NCBI RefSeq assembly: GCF_900107415.1
Contig: NZ_FNPX01000015.1
Location: 1-64,000, forward strand
DNA length: 64,000 bases
Direction: 5' to 3'
Source of the DNA: Jannaschia faecimaris
GTDB lineage: Bacteria > Pseudomonadota > Alphaproteobacteria > Rhodobacterales > Rhodobacteraceae
Positions 39,451-47,990 of the stretch are shown piece by piece. A program made the translations under genes and the position numbers. The notes under the pieces are model-generated. The model saw nothing but the letters and a program-made list of their open reading frames with translations, searched no databases and was not told where the DNA came from. The stretch's first letter is position 1. Each line of letters opens with the position of its first letter.

Positions 39451-40347
39451 GTGAGCGGAAGTCTCAGGTTACGCCAGTTGGAGGCACTGAAAGCAGTGGC
39501 ACAGCATGGCTCGATGACCCGCGCCGCCGGGGATCTTGGCGTTTCCCAGCCTGCCGTCAGCCGCCTGATCGCGGATCTGTCGACCGAACTTGGGTTCACC
39601 CTGCTCGACCGCCGGGATGGGCGCCTGGTTCCGACGCAGGAAGCACGCTACATCCTGCCCGATATTCGGCGGGTCGTAGACCTGATGGCGCATATTTCGG
39701 AAACCAGCCGCGGCCTGAATGAACGCAAGGCGGGACATCTGCGCGTGGCCTGCCTGCCCGGATTCGCGACAAGCCATCTGCCGGGTGTCGTGTCGAAATT
39801 CCTTCATGCCAGACCGGACGTGACCATCACCGTGGAACCGGACCGACCCGAGCGCATCCTCGAATGGATCATCGGGGAGCAATACGATTGCGGCATCACG
39901 GATTCCTTCGAGGGACACCCCGCCATCGAGAGCGAGACGATTGCGGTCCGCTCCGTCTGCGTGTTTCCAAAGGATCATAGATTCGCGGCATTGGATCGGG
40001 TGACCGCGCAGGATCTGCACGGCGAGCGGCTAATCCATGCACGGCGCGACTCTCCATTCTATCGTCGGCTGCTGGAAACCTTTACGCAGGCCGCTGCGGT
40101 GCCCCGCCCCGTGATCGAGGTGCGCCAGTTCACCGCCGCCTGCGAGTTTGTCGCCCTCGGCGAGGGCATTTCGGTCGTCAGTGAGTTGGACGCGCTGACC
40201 TACGCCGGGCGCGTCGCCTACCGCCCTTATGAACCCGCCGTACCGCATCGCCTGTCGCTGGTGCGACCGATCCACAAGACACCGTCGCTTATCACGCTGG
40301 AATTCATGGAAAGCCTGTTCGATAGCCTTCGCCCGCTTGCCGCCTGA
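39451..40347 (+). CDS. LysR-family transcriptional regulator
   Basis: The GTG at 39451 is preferred because GGAGG lies six bases before it. In-frame ATGs exist at 39430 and 39445. The 298-residue protein has the HTH LRQLEALKAVAQHGSMTRAA and LGVSQPAVSRLIADLS, then a ligand-binding domain (HLRVACLPGFATSHLPG…). It is divergent from ugpB with an AT-rich 145-base gap that contains a TTATAA-like element, so it probably controls the ugp operon. The inducer is unknown. Confidence 0.88.
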   Translation: MSGSLRLRQLEALKAVAQHGSMTRAAGDLGVSQPAVSRLIADLSTELGFTLLDRRDGRLVPTQEARYILPDIRRVVDLMAHISETSRGLNERKAGHLRVACLPGFATSHLPGVVSKFLHARPDVTITVEPDRPERILEWIIGEQYDCGITDSFEGHPAIESETIAVRSVCVFPKDHRFAALDRVTAQDLHGERLIHARRDSPFYRRLLETFTQAAAVPRPVIEVRQFTAACEFVALGEGISVVSELDALTYAGRVAYRPYEPAVPHRLSLVRPIHKTPSLITLEFMESLFDSLRPLAA

Positions 40348-40368
40348 CGCGGCGGGGCTGTCCGCGCG

Positions 40369-41469
40369 TTAGTTTCGTTCGGCAGTGGTGATGGAGGTCT
40401 GGCCGATCTGCGCGAGGGTGATGCTCGTCTCGGTCTTCAACACGTTCCAGAGTTCGGATAACCCCTCTTCACCCCCTGCCGCGATGGCGAATTGCAGAAT
40501 GCGCCCGAAGAATGTGAAATTCGCGCCTTGGTTGAACGCCTTCACGACATCCTCCCCACTACGCAGGCCCGTGTCATAGAATAGGGGGTAGTCTTCTCCC
40601 AGTGCCGCCCTGATCTGGGCAAGCGCCGAGATCGGCGGCGGCGCACTGTCCAGTTGCCGTGATCCGTGGCTGGACACCTGGATCGCATCGACGCCCGCCG
40701 CCCGGAGCGCCACCGCGTCGTCGACGTCGAGAACGCCCTTCACAACCAGCTTGCCCGGCCACATCTCCCGCAGACGGGCGAGCGTTTCCCAATCGGCCTT
40801 GGCCCGGCTTTCCGTGCGGTCGAAGTCGTATCCGGGCATGTCGAAGTTCGCCATGGTCGGCTTGCCCTTGAACAGCGCTTCAAGCGACCAGCGCGGGTGA
40901 AGCGCGAAATCGATGAACTGACTGGGACCGATGCGGAACGGCATGGTGAACCCATGACGCAGTTCACGCGGGCGCCTCCCCACTTCGGGCACGTCAACGG
41001 TCAGGACGATGGTTTCATACCCGGCGGCCTTGGCACGCTCGACCAACTTGAATGTGCCGACGCCGTCACCGCTGAAATAAAGCTGGAACCAGGCGTTTCC
41101 CTGAGCCGTCTCGATCAGCGGCTCCATAGCGGTCGAGGCGACGGTGGATACGCCGAGGGGCACATTCTCCCGCGCCGCCAGACGCGCCAGCATGAGATCG
41201 GCTCCGGGGGCAGACAGATTGCACATGCCCATCGGGCTGATCCCAAAGGGAACCTTGGCGGTCTGGCCGAAAAGCGGCACCGCCAGCGTTCTGTCACTGA
41301 CGTCCCGAAGGATCCGGGGCGTCAGTTCAAGGTCGTCCAAGGCCGCACGATTGCGCGCGGCCCCGGTTTCCTGGCCCGCAGACCCGTCGATATAGTCGAA
41401 CACCATCCACGGCAGGCGCCGCCGCGCCAGGCGTCGCGCGTCCGCTGCGGAATGAATGCCAACTGCCAC
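40369..41469 (-). CDS. FMN-dependent alpha-hydroxyacid oxidase/dehydrogenase (candidate sulfolactate dehydrogenase)
   Basis: A 366-residue LldD/glycolate-oxidase-fold enzyme. Features are WMVFDYIDGSAGQET, PFGISPMGMCNLSAPGADL (FMN), LTVDVPEVGRRPRELRHGF, VVKGVLDVDDAVALRAAG, the catalytic His in VSSHGSRQLDSAPP, and FYDTGLRSGEDVVKAF. The family oxidises 2-hydroxyacids to 2-oxoacids. It starts three bases after the end of the sulfopyruvate decarboxylase beta gene and is the last gene of the sulfonate operon. I infer that it oxidises sulfolactate to sulfopyruvate, the substrate of that decarboxylase. Lactate or another 2-hydroxyacid remains possible. Confidence 0.75.
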   Translation of the reverse strand: MAVGIHSAADARRLARRRLPWMVFDYIDGSAGQETGAARNRAALDDLELTPRILRDVSDRTLAVPLFGQTAKVPFGISPMGMCNLSAPGADLMLARLAARENVPLGVSTVASTAMEPLIETAQGNAWFQLYFSGDGVGTFKLVERAKAAGYETIVLTVDVPEVGRRPRELRHGFTMPFRIGPSQFIDFALHPRWSLEALFKGKPTMANFDMPGYDFDRTESRAKADWETLARLREMWPGKLVVKGVLDVDDAVALRAAGVDAIQVSSHGSRQLDSAPPPISALAQIRAALGEDYPLFYDTGLRSGEDVVKAFNQGANFTFFGRILQFAIAAGGEEGLSELWNVLKTETSITLAQIGQTSITTAERN

Positions 41470-41472
41470 CGA

Positions 41473-42027
41473 TCAGCTCGCCACAGCTTCCATGAACCGA
41501 TGACGGATCACGACGGGGTCCATGGTGATGACCGGCAGCTTGATGTTGCCGCTGTCGCATTTCACGACGATCACGGTCATCTTCTTGCTGTCGATGGCCG
41601 CTTGCAGCACCTTGCCTGTGTCCACGTCCTTACAGACGACGACATTCTCGCAACCGCAGGCCTCGGCCACCTTTTCCAGCTTGGTCTTCTTGCCGGCATA
41701 GGTGGGCTGATCGCCGGTGGAACCGTAGGAGCCGTTGTCGATGATCAGCAGGACAAAGTTGTCGGCCACGTTATTGGCGATCGTTGGCAGCGTGCCCAGG
41801 TTGGTCAGGACGGACCCGTCGCCGTCGATCGAGATCACGGTCTTCGACTGCGCCAGCGCAAGGCCGAGGCCGATAGACGATGATAGGCCCATCGTGCCCA
41901 GCATGTAGAAGTTGGTCGGCTGATCATCGATCATGTGCAGCTCTTGGCTGGGCAGACCGATATTGCAGACGACAAGTTGATCCCTCAGGATCGGGGCGAT
42001 TTCTCTCAGGATTTCAGAACGGATCAT
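41473..42027 (-). CDS. comE: Sulfopyruvate decarboxylase, beta subunit
   Basis: Start at 42027 overlapping the comD stop (ATGA). The 184-residue TPP-binding subunit has LGTMGLSSSIGLGLALAQ and SIDGDGSVLTNLGTL followed by LLIIDNGSYGSTGDQPTY, the GDG…N thiamine-pyrophosphate motif. Size and split architecture match ComE (phosphonopyruvate/sulfopyruvate decarboxylase beta). With ComD it converts 3-sulfopyruvate to sulfoacetaldehyde plus CO2. Phosphonopyruvate as substrate is less likely because no PEP mutase gene is near. Confidence 0.87.
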   Translation of the reverse strand: MIRSEILREIAPILRDQLVVCNIGLPSQELHMIDDQPTNFYMLGTMGLSSSIGLGLALAQSKTVISIDGDGSVLTNLGTLPTIANNVADNFVLLIIDNGSYGSTGDQPTYAGKKTKLEKVAEACGCENVVVCKDVDTGKVLQAAIDSKKMTVIVVKCDSGNIKLPVITMDPVVIRHRFMEAVAS

Positions 42028-42530
42028 TGGTCGCCGTAGCCTCCCCAGAAGTTGGCGTCGGTCAGGATTGCGACCGGCTTTTTGGACATGAAGGTGTATT
42101 TCAGGATGTTGTCGAACTCTTCGACATCCTTCTGCCAATGGAAATGGTAAGTCGGGATGTTGAGTTGTGCGAGCAGTGCCTTGGTATGCACTGCCATTTC
42201 AACCTGGCAGGAGACCGGCTCGCGCAATTCACCGCGATACGAAATCAGCATCGGCAGGGGCATGCGGTAGAACTGGGTCAGCGTCGCCAGCGTGTTGATC
42301 GTCACGCCGATGGCCGTGTTCTGCATGATGATCATCGGGCGTTTGCCGCCCATCCACGCGCCCGCGCACAGGCCCATGCCCTCGTCTTCCTTGTTGGCGG
42401 GGATGTGAAAAATTTCCGGCCGCGCTTCGACTTCTTCGATCACGCCGGCCAGTTGTTTACAGGGAACGGTGGTTACGAATGACACGTCATTCGCCACCAG
42501 ATCGTCCACGATTCTCTTGTCAATGCTCAA
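42024..42530 (-). CDS. comD: Sulfopyruvate decarboxylase, alpha subunit
   Basis: A 168-residue pyrimidine-binding subunit. VSFVTTVPCKQLAGVIEEVE, PANKEDEGMGLCAGAWMGG (conserved Glu that activates TPP) and MQNTAIGVTINTLATLTQFY are typical of ComD. It forms a heteromer with ComE, encoded immediately after with a 4-base overlap. It lies 36 bases downstream of the universal stress protein gene. Confidence 0.87.
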   Translation of the reverse strand: MSIDKRIVDDLVANDVSFVTTVPCKQLAGVIEEVEARPEIFHIPANKEDEGMGLCAGAWMGGKRPMIIMQNTAIGVTINTLATLTQFYRMPLPMLISYRGELREPVSCQVEMAVHTKALLAQLNIPTYHFHWQKDVEEFDNILKYTFMSKKPVAILTDANFWGGYGDQ

Positions 42531-42566
42531 GGTTCGCTCCTTCGCGAAGGGTTGGATGGATAGGGG

Positions 42567-42980
42567 TCAGGTCGGGTTTCGGACAACATGGACCGCACAG
42601 TTTGCATGCCGCACCACGCGCGCAGCGGTTGAACCGAGAAGGAAATCGACCAGCCCCGGTTTGTGGGAGCCGATCACGATGCAGTCGATCTTCTGCTGTT
42701 TGGCCACGTCGACGATGGTGCGCCCGCTGTGGCCCTTGACGATCATGCCGGTCACGCCCGGCATGTCCTTGACGCGTTCGGCCAGCTTGGCCTCGGCGCG
42801 GTCGAACGCTTCCTGTACGACACCCTCGTCCAGATATGCGCTGACCGAGCCTTGTGGTGCTTCGTGAACGTGCAGCGCGGTAATCTTGCCCCCGTCGGAC
42901 ACAAGCGCCTGCGCCACGTCCAGCGTGGCACTGGCAATCCCGTGGTCAAGGGCCATGGGAACTAGAATATTGTTATACAT
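42567..42980 (-). CDS. Universal stress protein (UspA domain)
   Basis: A 137-residue protein with start at 42980, overlapping the alcohol dehydrogenase stop by eight bases. The Usp fold is MYNNILVPMALDHG … ITALHVHEAPQG … DCIVIGSHKPGLVDFLLGSTAARVVRHANCAVHVVR, with the GSHKPG…GSTAARVVRHA ATP-binding pattern. It sits inside a catabolic operon, between two metabolic genes. Single-domain Usp genes are often found with TRAP transporters, where an ATP- or AMP-sensing role has been suggested. Confidence 0.85.
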   Translation of the reverse strand: MYNNILVPMALDHGIASATLDVAQALVSDGGKITALHVHEAPQGSVSAYLDEGVVQEAFDRAEAKLAERVKDMPGVTGMIVKGHSGRTIVDVAKQQKIDCIVIGSHKPGLVDFLLGSTAARVVRHANCAVHVVRNPT

Positions 42981-43962
42981 CAGAGGGCTCCAATATAATC
43001 TTGGGGGCCGCGACCGTGCCCGCGCGAATGTCAGAGAAGGCCTGCTGACCATTCGCAAGTGGCCGTTGTTCCGTCCAGTCGAGCGATCCAAGACGTCCGT
43101 CGAAGATCGCCGCTGCGGTGTCGCGGAAATCCTGCGCCGTATAGGTATAGGTTCCGACAAACGTAATTTCCTGAAGGGTCATCCGGCGGATATCGAGCCC
43201 GCCCGTCCCCTCGCCCAAACCGATATGCATGATGACGCCGCCGGGCCGGGCAATCGCGGTCGCATCCGCCCGCGTCGCTGCATACCCAACGCCGTCAATG
43301 ATCAGGTCGGCCTGTGTGACCGTGCCGGGAGCCACGGTGTCGAAGCCGTCGATCCGGTCCAACGTTGCACGGCGCGTCGCGTTCGGTTCCGCCACGGTGA
43401 TCTTCGTGGCACCAAAGGCTCGCAGGGCCAGAGCTGCGCCAACTCCGATCGCACCGCCACCTATGACGTGGCACTCGGCATCGGCCAGCGGGTATGACAG
43501 GGCCGCAGTGCCAAGACGCACGGCGTGCCAGCCGCAGGCCAACGGCTCGGACAGCGCGGCCTTACGCAGGGGCACGTCGGCGGGTACGACGACCAGATTT
43601 TCGTCGCGCATCACGACCCGCTCGGCAAAGGCCCCTTCGCGCGGCGGCATGGAAATGATCATCCGTTCGGGGCAGAGGTTGTCCCGGCCCGCCATGCAGG
43701 CGCGGCACGTTCCGCAGGTTACCAGCGGATTGATCGTGACCCGTGCCCCGTCGCGCGGCCCGCCGATGATCGTGCCTGCCGCCTCGTGCCCCAGGATCAG
43801 CGGCGCGGGCCGGCGCTCGTCATGCCCCAGGAAGGCATGCATGTCCGATCCGCATATGCCCGAAGCCTGAACTTGGATAAGGCTTTGGCCCGGCCCCGGT
43901 TCCGGCTCCGGCATATCGCGGTAGACGAGCGTTTCGACAGCTTCGTAAACAAGTGCTTTCAT
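42973..43962 (-). CDS. Zinc-dependent alcohol dehydrogenase (HpsP-like candidate)
   Basis: Start at 43962, overlapping the SDR stop by four bases. The 329-residue MDR enzyme has GICGSDMHAFLGHDE and LGHEAAGTIIG (catalytic Zn), the structural-Zn Cys cluster TCGTCRACMAGRDNLCPERM, and the Rossmann VIGGGAIGVGAALAL. It lies with an HpsN-like gene and an SDR gene, as in described DHPS clusters that carry hpsNOP, so oxidation at C2 of DHPS or interconversion of its enantiomers is a reasonable inference. Confidence 0.82.
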   Translation of the reverse strand: MKALVYEAVETLVYRDMPEPEPGPGQSLIQVQASGICGSDMHAFLGHDERRPAPLILGHEAAGTIIGGPRDGARVTINPLVTCGTCRACMAGRDNLCPERMIISMPPREGAFAERVVMRDENLVVVPADVPLRKAALSEPLACGWHAVRLGTAALSYPLADAECHVIGGGAIGVGAALALRAFGATKITVAEPNATRRATLDRIDGFDTVAPGTVTQADLIIDGVGYAATRADATAIARPGGVIMHIGLGEGTGGLDIRRMTLQEITFVGTYTYTAQDFRDTAAAIFDGRLGSLDWTEQRPLANGQQAFSDIRAGTVAAPKIILEPSDV

Positions 43963-44720
43963 TTTGCGGTATACCCCCCGTCGACCATGAGGACCTGTCC
44001 CGTCACGTAGGCCGAAGCGTCCGAACAAAGGAAAAGCAACGGCCCGTCGATGTCCTCCAGTGCGCCGTTGCGTCCGATGCAGGTTTGTGCGGCATTGCGT
44101 GCGGCCCGCTCGGGGTCGGAAAAGACCGGGCCGGTCAGCTCCGTCGGAAAGAACCCCGGACCGATTGCATTTGCCGTGATCCCGTCCGTTGACCATGCCT
44201 CGGCCATGGCGCGGGTCAGTTGGCCGACGCCCGCCTTTGACGCGCCGTAAGCTATCCCGCCGGGAAAGGCGCGTGTCGTCTGCAGGGACGCGAAGTTAAC
44301 GATCCGGCCCCAGCCGCGCGCTTTCATTGCCGGAACCAATGCCTGGCTCAGGAAGAATGGCGCGGCGAGATTGAGATTCATCGTGACGTCCCAACCGTCG
44401 GCGGTAACGTCGTCCGCGGCCTCTCGCGTGTTGATCCCGGCGGCATGGACCAAGATGTCGGGTGCCCCGAAGGGCTGCGAGACATCAGTCGCAATCTTCG
44501 CAATCGCATCGCGGTGCGACAGATCCGCCGCGACGGTCGCCGCACGCTCGCCGGTCTTGGCCGCCCAATCGGACAGTGCGTCGGCCCGACGGGCAACGCC
44601 CACGACCCGCGCGCCCGCCGCCGCCAGGGCGACGGCGGCGCGCTGCCCCAGACCGGAGCTTGCCCCCGTCACACAGGCGACGCGACCGGTCAGGTCGAAC
44701 AGGGCGCGTGGGTCACTCAT
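43959..44720 (-). CDS. Short-chain dehydrogenase/reductase (HpsO-like candidate)
   Basis: A 253-residue classical SDR: NAD(P) motif GRVACVTGASSGLGQ, LVHAAGIN, catalytic Ser in VNFASLQTT, YxxxK as YGASKAG, and the C-terminal VTGQVLMVDGGYTAK. The start overlaps the hpsN-like stop by eight bases. Context suggests it oxidises a DHPS enantiomer to the ketosulfonate in partnership with the adjacent Zn-dehydrogenase. The substrate is inferred, not seen. Confidence 0.82.
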   Translation of the reverse strand: MSDPRALFDLTGRVACVTGASSGLGQRAAVALAAAGARVVGVARRADALSDWAAKTGERAATVAADLSHRDAIAKIATDVSQPFGAPDILVHAAGINTREAADDVTADGWDVTMNLNLAAPFFLSQALVPAMKARGWGRIVNFASLQTTRAFPGGIAYGASKAGVGQLTRAMAEAWSTDGITANAIGPGFFPTELTGPVFSDPERAARNAAQTCIGRNGALEDIDGPLLFLCSDASAYVTGQVLMVDGGYTAK

Positions 44721-46020
44721 GCGACGTTAGGTCGAAGTTCTCGCCAGGGAAGTACTTGGCAAGGCGCACATCGGCGGCGCGGGCATGACCCTCCATGCCC
44801 TCCAGGCGGGAAATCCGCGCGGTCGCTTCCGCAACGCGCTTGGAGCCTTCGCGGGTGGCCTGCTGCCAGGTGACGATCTTCATGTACTTGTGCACCGAAA
44901 GCCCGCCGGTATAGGACGCGGCCCCCGATGTCGGCAGCACGTGGTTGGTGCCCGACGCCTTGTCTCCATAGGACACCGTCGTCTCCTCTCCGAGGAACAG
45001 CGAGCCATAGCAGGACAGGCGGTCGAGCCACCACGGCAGATCCTCCGCTTGAACGGTCAGGTGCTCAGGCGCATAATCGTCGGAGCAGGCGGCCATTTCC
45101 TCGCGGTCGGCACACAAGATCACCTCGGCATAGTCGCGCCAGGCGGCGGCGGCGTTGTCGCGGTTCACCTCGGGCAGGTCCGCAATGAGGTCCGGCACGC
45201 GCTTCATCACGTCCTCGGCGAGGTCGCGATCGTCGGTGACCAGCCACACGGGCGAATTGTAGCCATGCTCTGCCTGGCTCACCAAATCGGTCGCAACGAT
45301 GTGCGGGTCGGCCGTCTTGTCGGCCAGGATCAGGCTGTCGGTCGGACCGGCGATCATGTCGATGCCGACACGCCCGAAAAGGATGCGCTTGGCCTCGGCC
45401 ACGAACTGGTTACCGGGGCCGACCAGGATGTTGGCCTTGGGCAAGCCAAACAGGCCGAATGTCATCGCCGCGACGCCCTGCACACCGCCAAGGGCCATGA
45501 TCGTGTCGGCACCGCAGATGTGGGCTGCATAGACGATTGCCGGGGCGACGCCCACGCCGGGACGCGGCGGGGATGTCGCCGCGATATGCGTGCACCCGGC
45601 AACCTTGGCCGTTGTTACGGTCATGATCGCGCTGGCGATGTGGCTGTAGCGCCCGCCGGGGATGTAGCAGCCCGCCGCGTCCACCGGGATGGCCTTCTGC
45701 CCCGCCCGCAGGCCAGGAACGATCTCGTACTCGAAATCGCTGACAGTGGCCTTTTGCGCTTCGGCAAAGCGGCGCACGTTGTCGTGGGCGAACTGAATAT
45801 CTTCCTTCAGCTTTTGTGGAACAAGGTCGCAGGCCGTGGCAATCTCTTCCTCCGTGAGGATGATGTTGCCATCGTACTTGTCGAACTTGGCCGCATATTC
45901 GCGGGCCTTGTCGTCGCCGCCCGCCTCGATGTCGGACAGGATGCCCTGCACCAACTCGTGGACGTCCGATGCGCCCGATTGCGCCGTCAGTGTCGCTTTC
46001 TTTAGATAGTCTCGTGCCAT
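44713..46020 (-). CDS. hpsN: Sulfopropanediol 3-dehydrogenase-like protein (HisD family)
   Basis: A 435-residue HisD-fold enzyme. Conserved elements are DLVSQAEHGYNS (Gln and His Zn ligands), DDYAPEHL (catalytic Glu-His), SYGDKASGTNHVLPT (Asp ligand) and MEGHARAADVRL (His ligand). The GGLSVHKYMKIVTW segment differs from the HisD sequence at that place. No other his gene is near. The genes around it are a TRAP transporter and sulfopyruvate decarboxylase. HpsN is a known HisD homologue that oxidises (R)-DHPS in two steps to sulfolactate with NAD. I assign that role by context. True histidinol dehydrogenase is the main alternative. Confidence 0.78.
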   Translation of the reverse strand: MARDYLKKATLTAQSGASDVHELVQGILSDIEAGGDDKAREYAAKFDKYDGNIILTEEEIATACDLVPQKLKEDIQFAHDNVRRFAEAQKATVSDFEYEIVPGLRAGQKAIPVDAAGCYIPGGRYSHIASAIMTVTTAKVAGCTHIAATSPPRPGVGVAPAIVYAAHICGADTIMALGGVQGVAAMTFGLFGLPKANILVGPGNQFVAEAKRILFGRVGIDMIAGPTDSLILADKTADPHIVATDLVSQAEHGYNSPVWLVTDDRDLAEDVMKRVPDLIADLPEVNRDNAAAAWRDYAEVILCADREEMAACSDDYAPEHLTVQAEDLPWWLDRLSCYGSLFLGEETTVSYGDKASGTNHVLPTSGAASYTGGLSVHKYMKIVTWQQATREGSKRVAEATARISRLEGMEGHARAADVRLAKYFPGENFDLTSHE

Positions 46021-46032
46021 GATTTGACCGCC

Positions 46033-47361
46033 CTATTTATAGATATCAGGAAGCATCGTCGTGGAGATCGCCGGGATATAGGCAATCATCAGTACCACGA
46101 TCAGCATGAAGAAGACGAAAGGAACCGCGCGCCAAGCGATCCGGAGGATAGACTCGCCCGTGATGCCCGACACCACGAACAGGTTGAGGCCCAGCGGCGG
46201 CGTGATGAAGCCTACGCCCAGGGCCGTGATCATCATGATGCAGAACTGGATTTCGTTCATCCCGATGCTGTCGGCCAGCGGCTTGAGGATCGGGGCGAGG
46301 ATCACGATGTTGGGCGTGGTCTCCATGACGCAACCCGCCGCGATCAGGATCCCGATCATCATCAGGATCAGTAGCGTCGGATTGTCGGTCAACGCTGTGA
46401 TTGAATAGACGAAGCCCTGCGGTACGCCCATGATCGCCAACGCCTGCGCCAGCGGCAGCGAAAACGCAATGATCGGCAGGATGATCCCGTTCACCTTGGC
46501 CGAGGAGATGAGCATCGAGGGGAAGTCAGCCAGCTTCAGCGTGCCGAGGATGAACCCGATGATGATCGTCACGACAACGGCAGTCGCACCCGCCTCGGTC
46601 GGCGTCAGGCGGCCCGAAAAGATGCCGTAGAAGATGATGCCGGGCACGATGAACGCGTACCAGCCCGAGGCCAGCGCGCTACCGAGGTTGGAGAAGTATT
46701 CCCCCATCGACAGATTGCCGCCGCCTTCGTAGCCGTAGATCCGGTTCACCACGATGTTGGTTACCAGAATGGACGTCAGGATCAGGATGCCGGGGATCAA
46801 GGCCGCCAGGAACAGCGTAGACGCGGATATGCCAAGCACGAGACCGATGATGATATACGCGATGGATGGCGGGATCAGGATACCGGTACAGGCACCCGCC
46901 GCGACAAGCGCGCAGGCATAAGGCCGCGGGTAGCCGCTCTCGACCAGCCGGTCGATTGTCATGCGGCCCACCGCGGCGGCACCCGCCGCGTCGGAGCCGG
47001 AAATCGCCGCGAACATGCCGCAGACCAGAACCGTGGCCGAGCCGAAGCCGCCCTTGGCGAACTGGGTCAGCGCCTCGGCCACGTCAAGAAACTTGCGCGA
47101 CAGCCCGGTGCGCACCAGCACGTCACCCGTCAGGATGAACAGCGGCACGGCCGTCAGCGCGAAGGCGTCGATGCCGTGGAACAGGCTCTCGCCCACCAAC
47201 GCCAGCGGCAGGTCGCCCGACATTAACAGCATGGTAATCGCGGCGACCCCGATCGAGGCCCAGACCGGCACGGCCAGCGCGCAGAGCGCCACGAAGATGA
47301 GCACCGGCAGGTAAAAATCCCAGCCCAACTCGACCGCTTGATTAAGGGTATTCCAAAGCAT
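46033..47361 (-). CDS. TRAP transporter large permease (DctM/HpsM-type)
   Basis: A 442-residue permease with about 12 helices. Family motifs are ALTAVPLFILTGDVLVRTGLS, SGSDAAGAAAVGRMTID, ACTGILIPPSIAYIIIGLV, TPTEAGATAVVVTIIIGF and GFITPPLGLNLFV. It works with the small permease just upstream and the binding protein at 47991. Sodium-coupled uptake of an organic anion fits a sulfonate such as DHPS. It ends 12 bases before the HpsN-like gene. Confidence 0.93.
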   Translation of the reverse strand: MLWNTLNQAVELGWDFYLPVLIFVALCALAVPVWASIGVAAITMLLMSGDLPLALVGESLFHGIDAFALTAVPLFILTGDVLVRTGLSRKFLDVAEALTQFAKGGFGSATVLVCGMFAAISGSDAAGAAAVGRMTIDRLVESGYPRPYACALVAAGACTGILIPPSIAYIIIGLVLGISASTLFLAALIPGILILTSILVTNIVVNRIYGYEGGGNLSMGEYFSNLGSALASGWYAFIVPGIIFYGIFSGRLTPTEAGATAVVVTIIIGFILGTLKLADFPSMLISSAKVNGIILPIIAFSLPLAQALAIMGVPQGFVYSITALTDNPTLLILMMIGILIAAGCVMETTPNIVILAPILKPLADSIGMNEIQFCIMMITALGVGFITPPLGLNLFVVSGITGESILRIAWRAVPFVFFMLIVVLMIAYIPAISTTMLPDIYK

Positions 47362-47372
47362 CTTCTATCCCC

Positions 47373-47885
47373 TTAATCGAACAGCTTATCGCCTTCGTAG
47401 ACGGGTGTACCGTCTCGAAGGCTGCGAAAATCACGAACAAGAGATTGCGTCAGACGCAGCAGCATCAGCGCAAACCCGATCGGCACCGCCAGCAGGAACC
47501 ACACCAGCGAGATGCGCAGGCCATGGCTGACCGAACCGAATTTCCACGAGACGGCGACGGTCTCGAACGACCAGTAGAGTGCGATGATGGCGACGCCGAC
47601 CATCACAAGGTCACCGAAGATATAGAGCAGCGCCTTCAGGCGCGGGCTGAGGTAATGCATGATCACGTCGATGCGGATATGCGCACGATCCTTGATCGCG
47701 GCCGCGGCACCGATCCAGGCGAGGTAGATGAATGAATAACGCACAACCTCTTCGCCCCAGATCGACGAATAGGAGAAAATTTCCCGACGCAGCACTTCGA
47801 CTGCCATCGTCATCACAAGCATCACGTAAAACACCAGAAGCGCCCATCGCTCCGCGTCACGGTTAAGCCGTTGCAGTATCTTCAT
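47373..47885 (-). CDS. TRAP transporter small permease (DctQ/HpsL-type)
   Basis: Start at 47885 with GAGGGG six bases before the ATG. The 170-residue protein has four helices. The signature is YSSIWGEEVVRYSFIYLAWIG (DctQ: W-x-E-E…R) and GLRISLVWFLLAVPIGFALM. It lies 11 bases before the large permease. Confidence 0.9.
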   Translation of the reverse strand: MKILQRLNRDAERWALLVFYVMLVMTMAVEVLRREIFSYSSIWGEEVVRYSFIYLAWIGAAAAIKDRAHIRIDVIMHYLSPRLKALLYIFGDLVMVGVAIIALYWSFETVAVSWKFGSVSHGLRISLVWFLLAVPIGFALMLLRLTQSLVRDFRSLRDGTPVYEGDKLFD

Positions 47886-47957
47886 CACGGACCCCTCGTG
47901 TAGCCCCGCCACCGGTCGGGCACGGCCAGGATTTGCGGGAAGTTCGAAAACAGATTA

Positions 47958-47985
47958 GCGGGCGGGTGCAATCGCACCCGCCCGC
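47958..47985 (-). promoter_or_regulatory. Intercistronic stem-loop after dctP
   Basis: A perfect 12-bp stem GCGGGCGGGTGC / GCACCCGCCCGC with a 4-base loop lies five bases after the binding-protein stop and 72 bases before the small permease start. On the reverse transcript it is followed by TAATCTG with no U-tract, so it should protect the upstream mRNA or cause partial termination, giving more binding protein than permease. Confidence 0.75.
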
Positions 47986-47990
47986 GAGTC

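Noticed and set aside
41473-42530. Phosphonopyruvate decarboxylase
   Set aside because: The fold is shared, but no phosphoenolpyruvate mutase or other phosphonate gene is near, and the split two-subunit form with HpsN-like and TRAP genes fits sulfopyruvate better.
44713-46020. Assignment as a true histidinol dehydrogenase
   Set aside because: The catalytic residues fit both HisD and HpsN, but there is no other his gene near and the operon carries sulfonate genes. HpsN is preferred, with the alternative stated.
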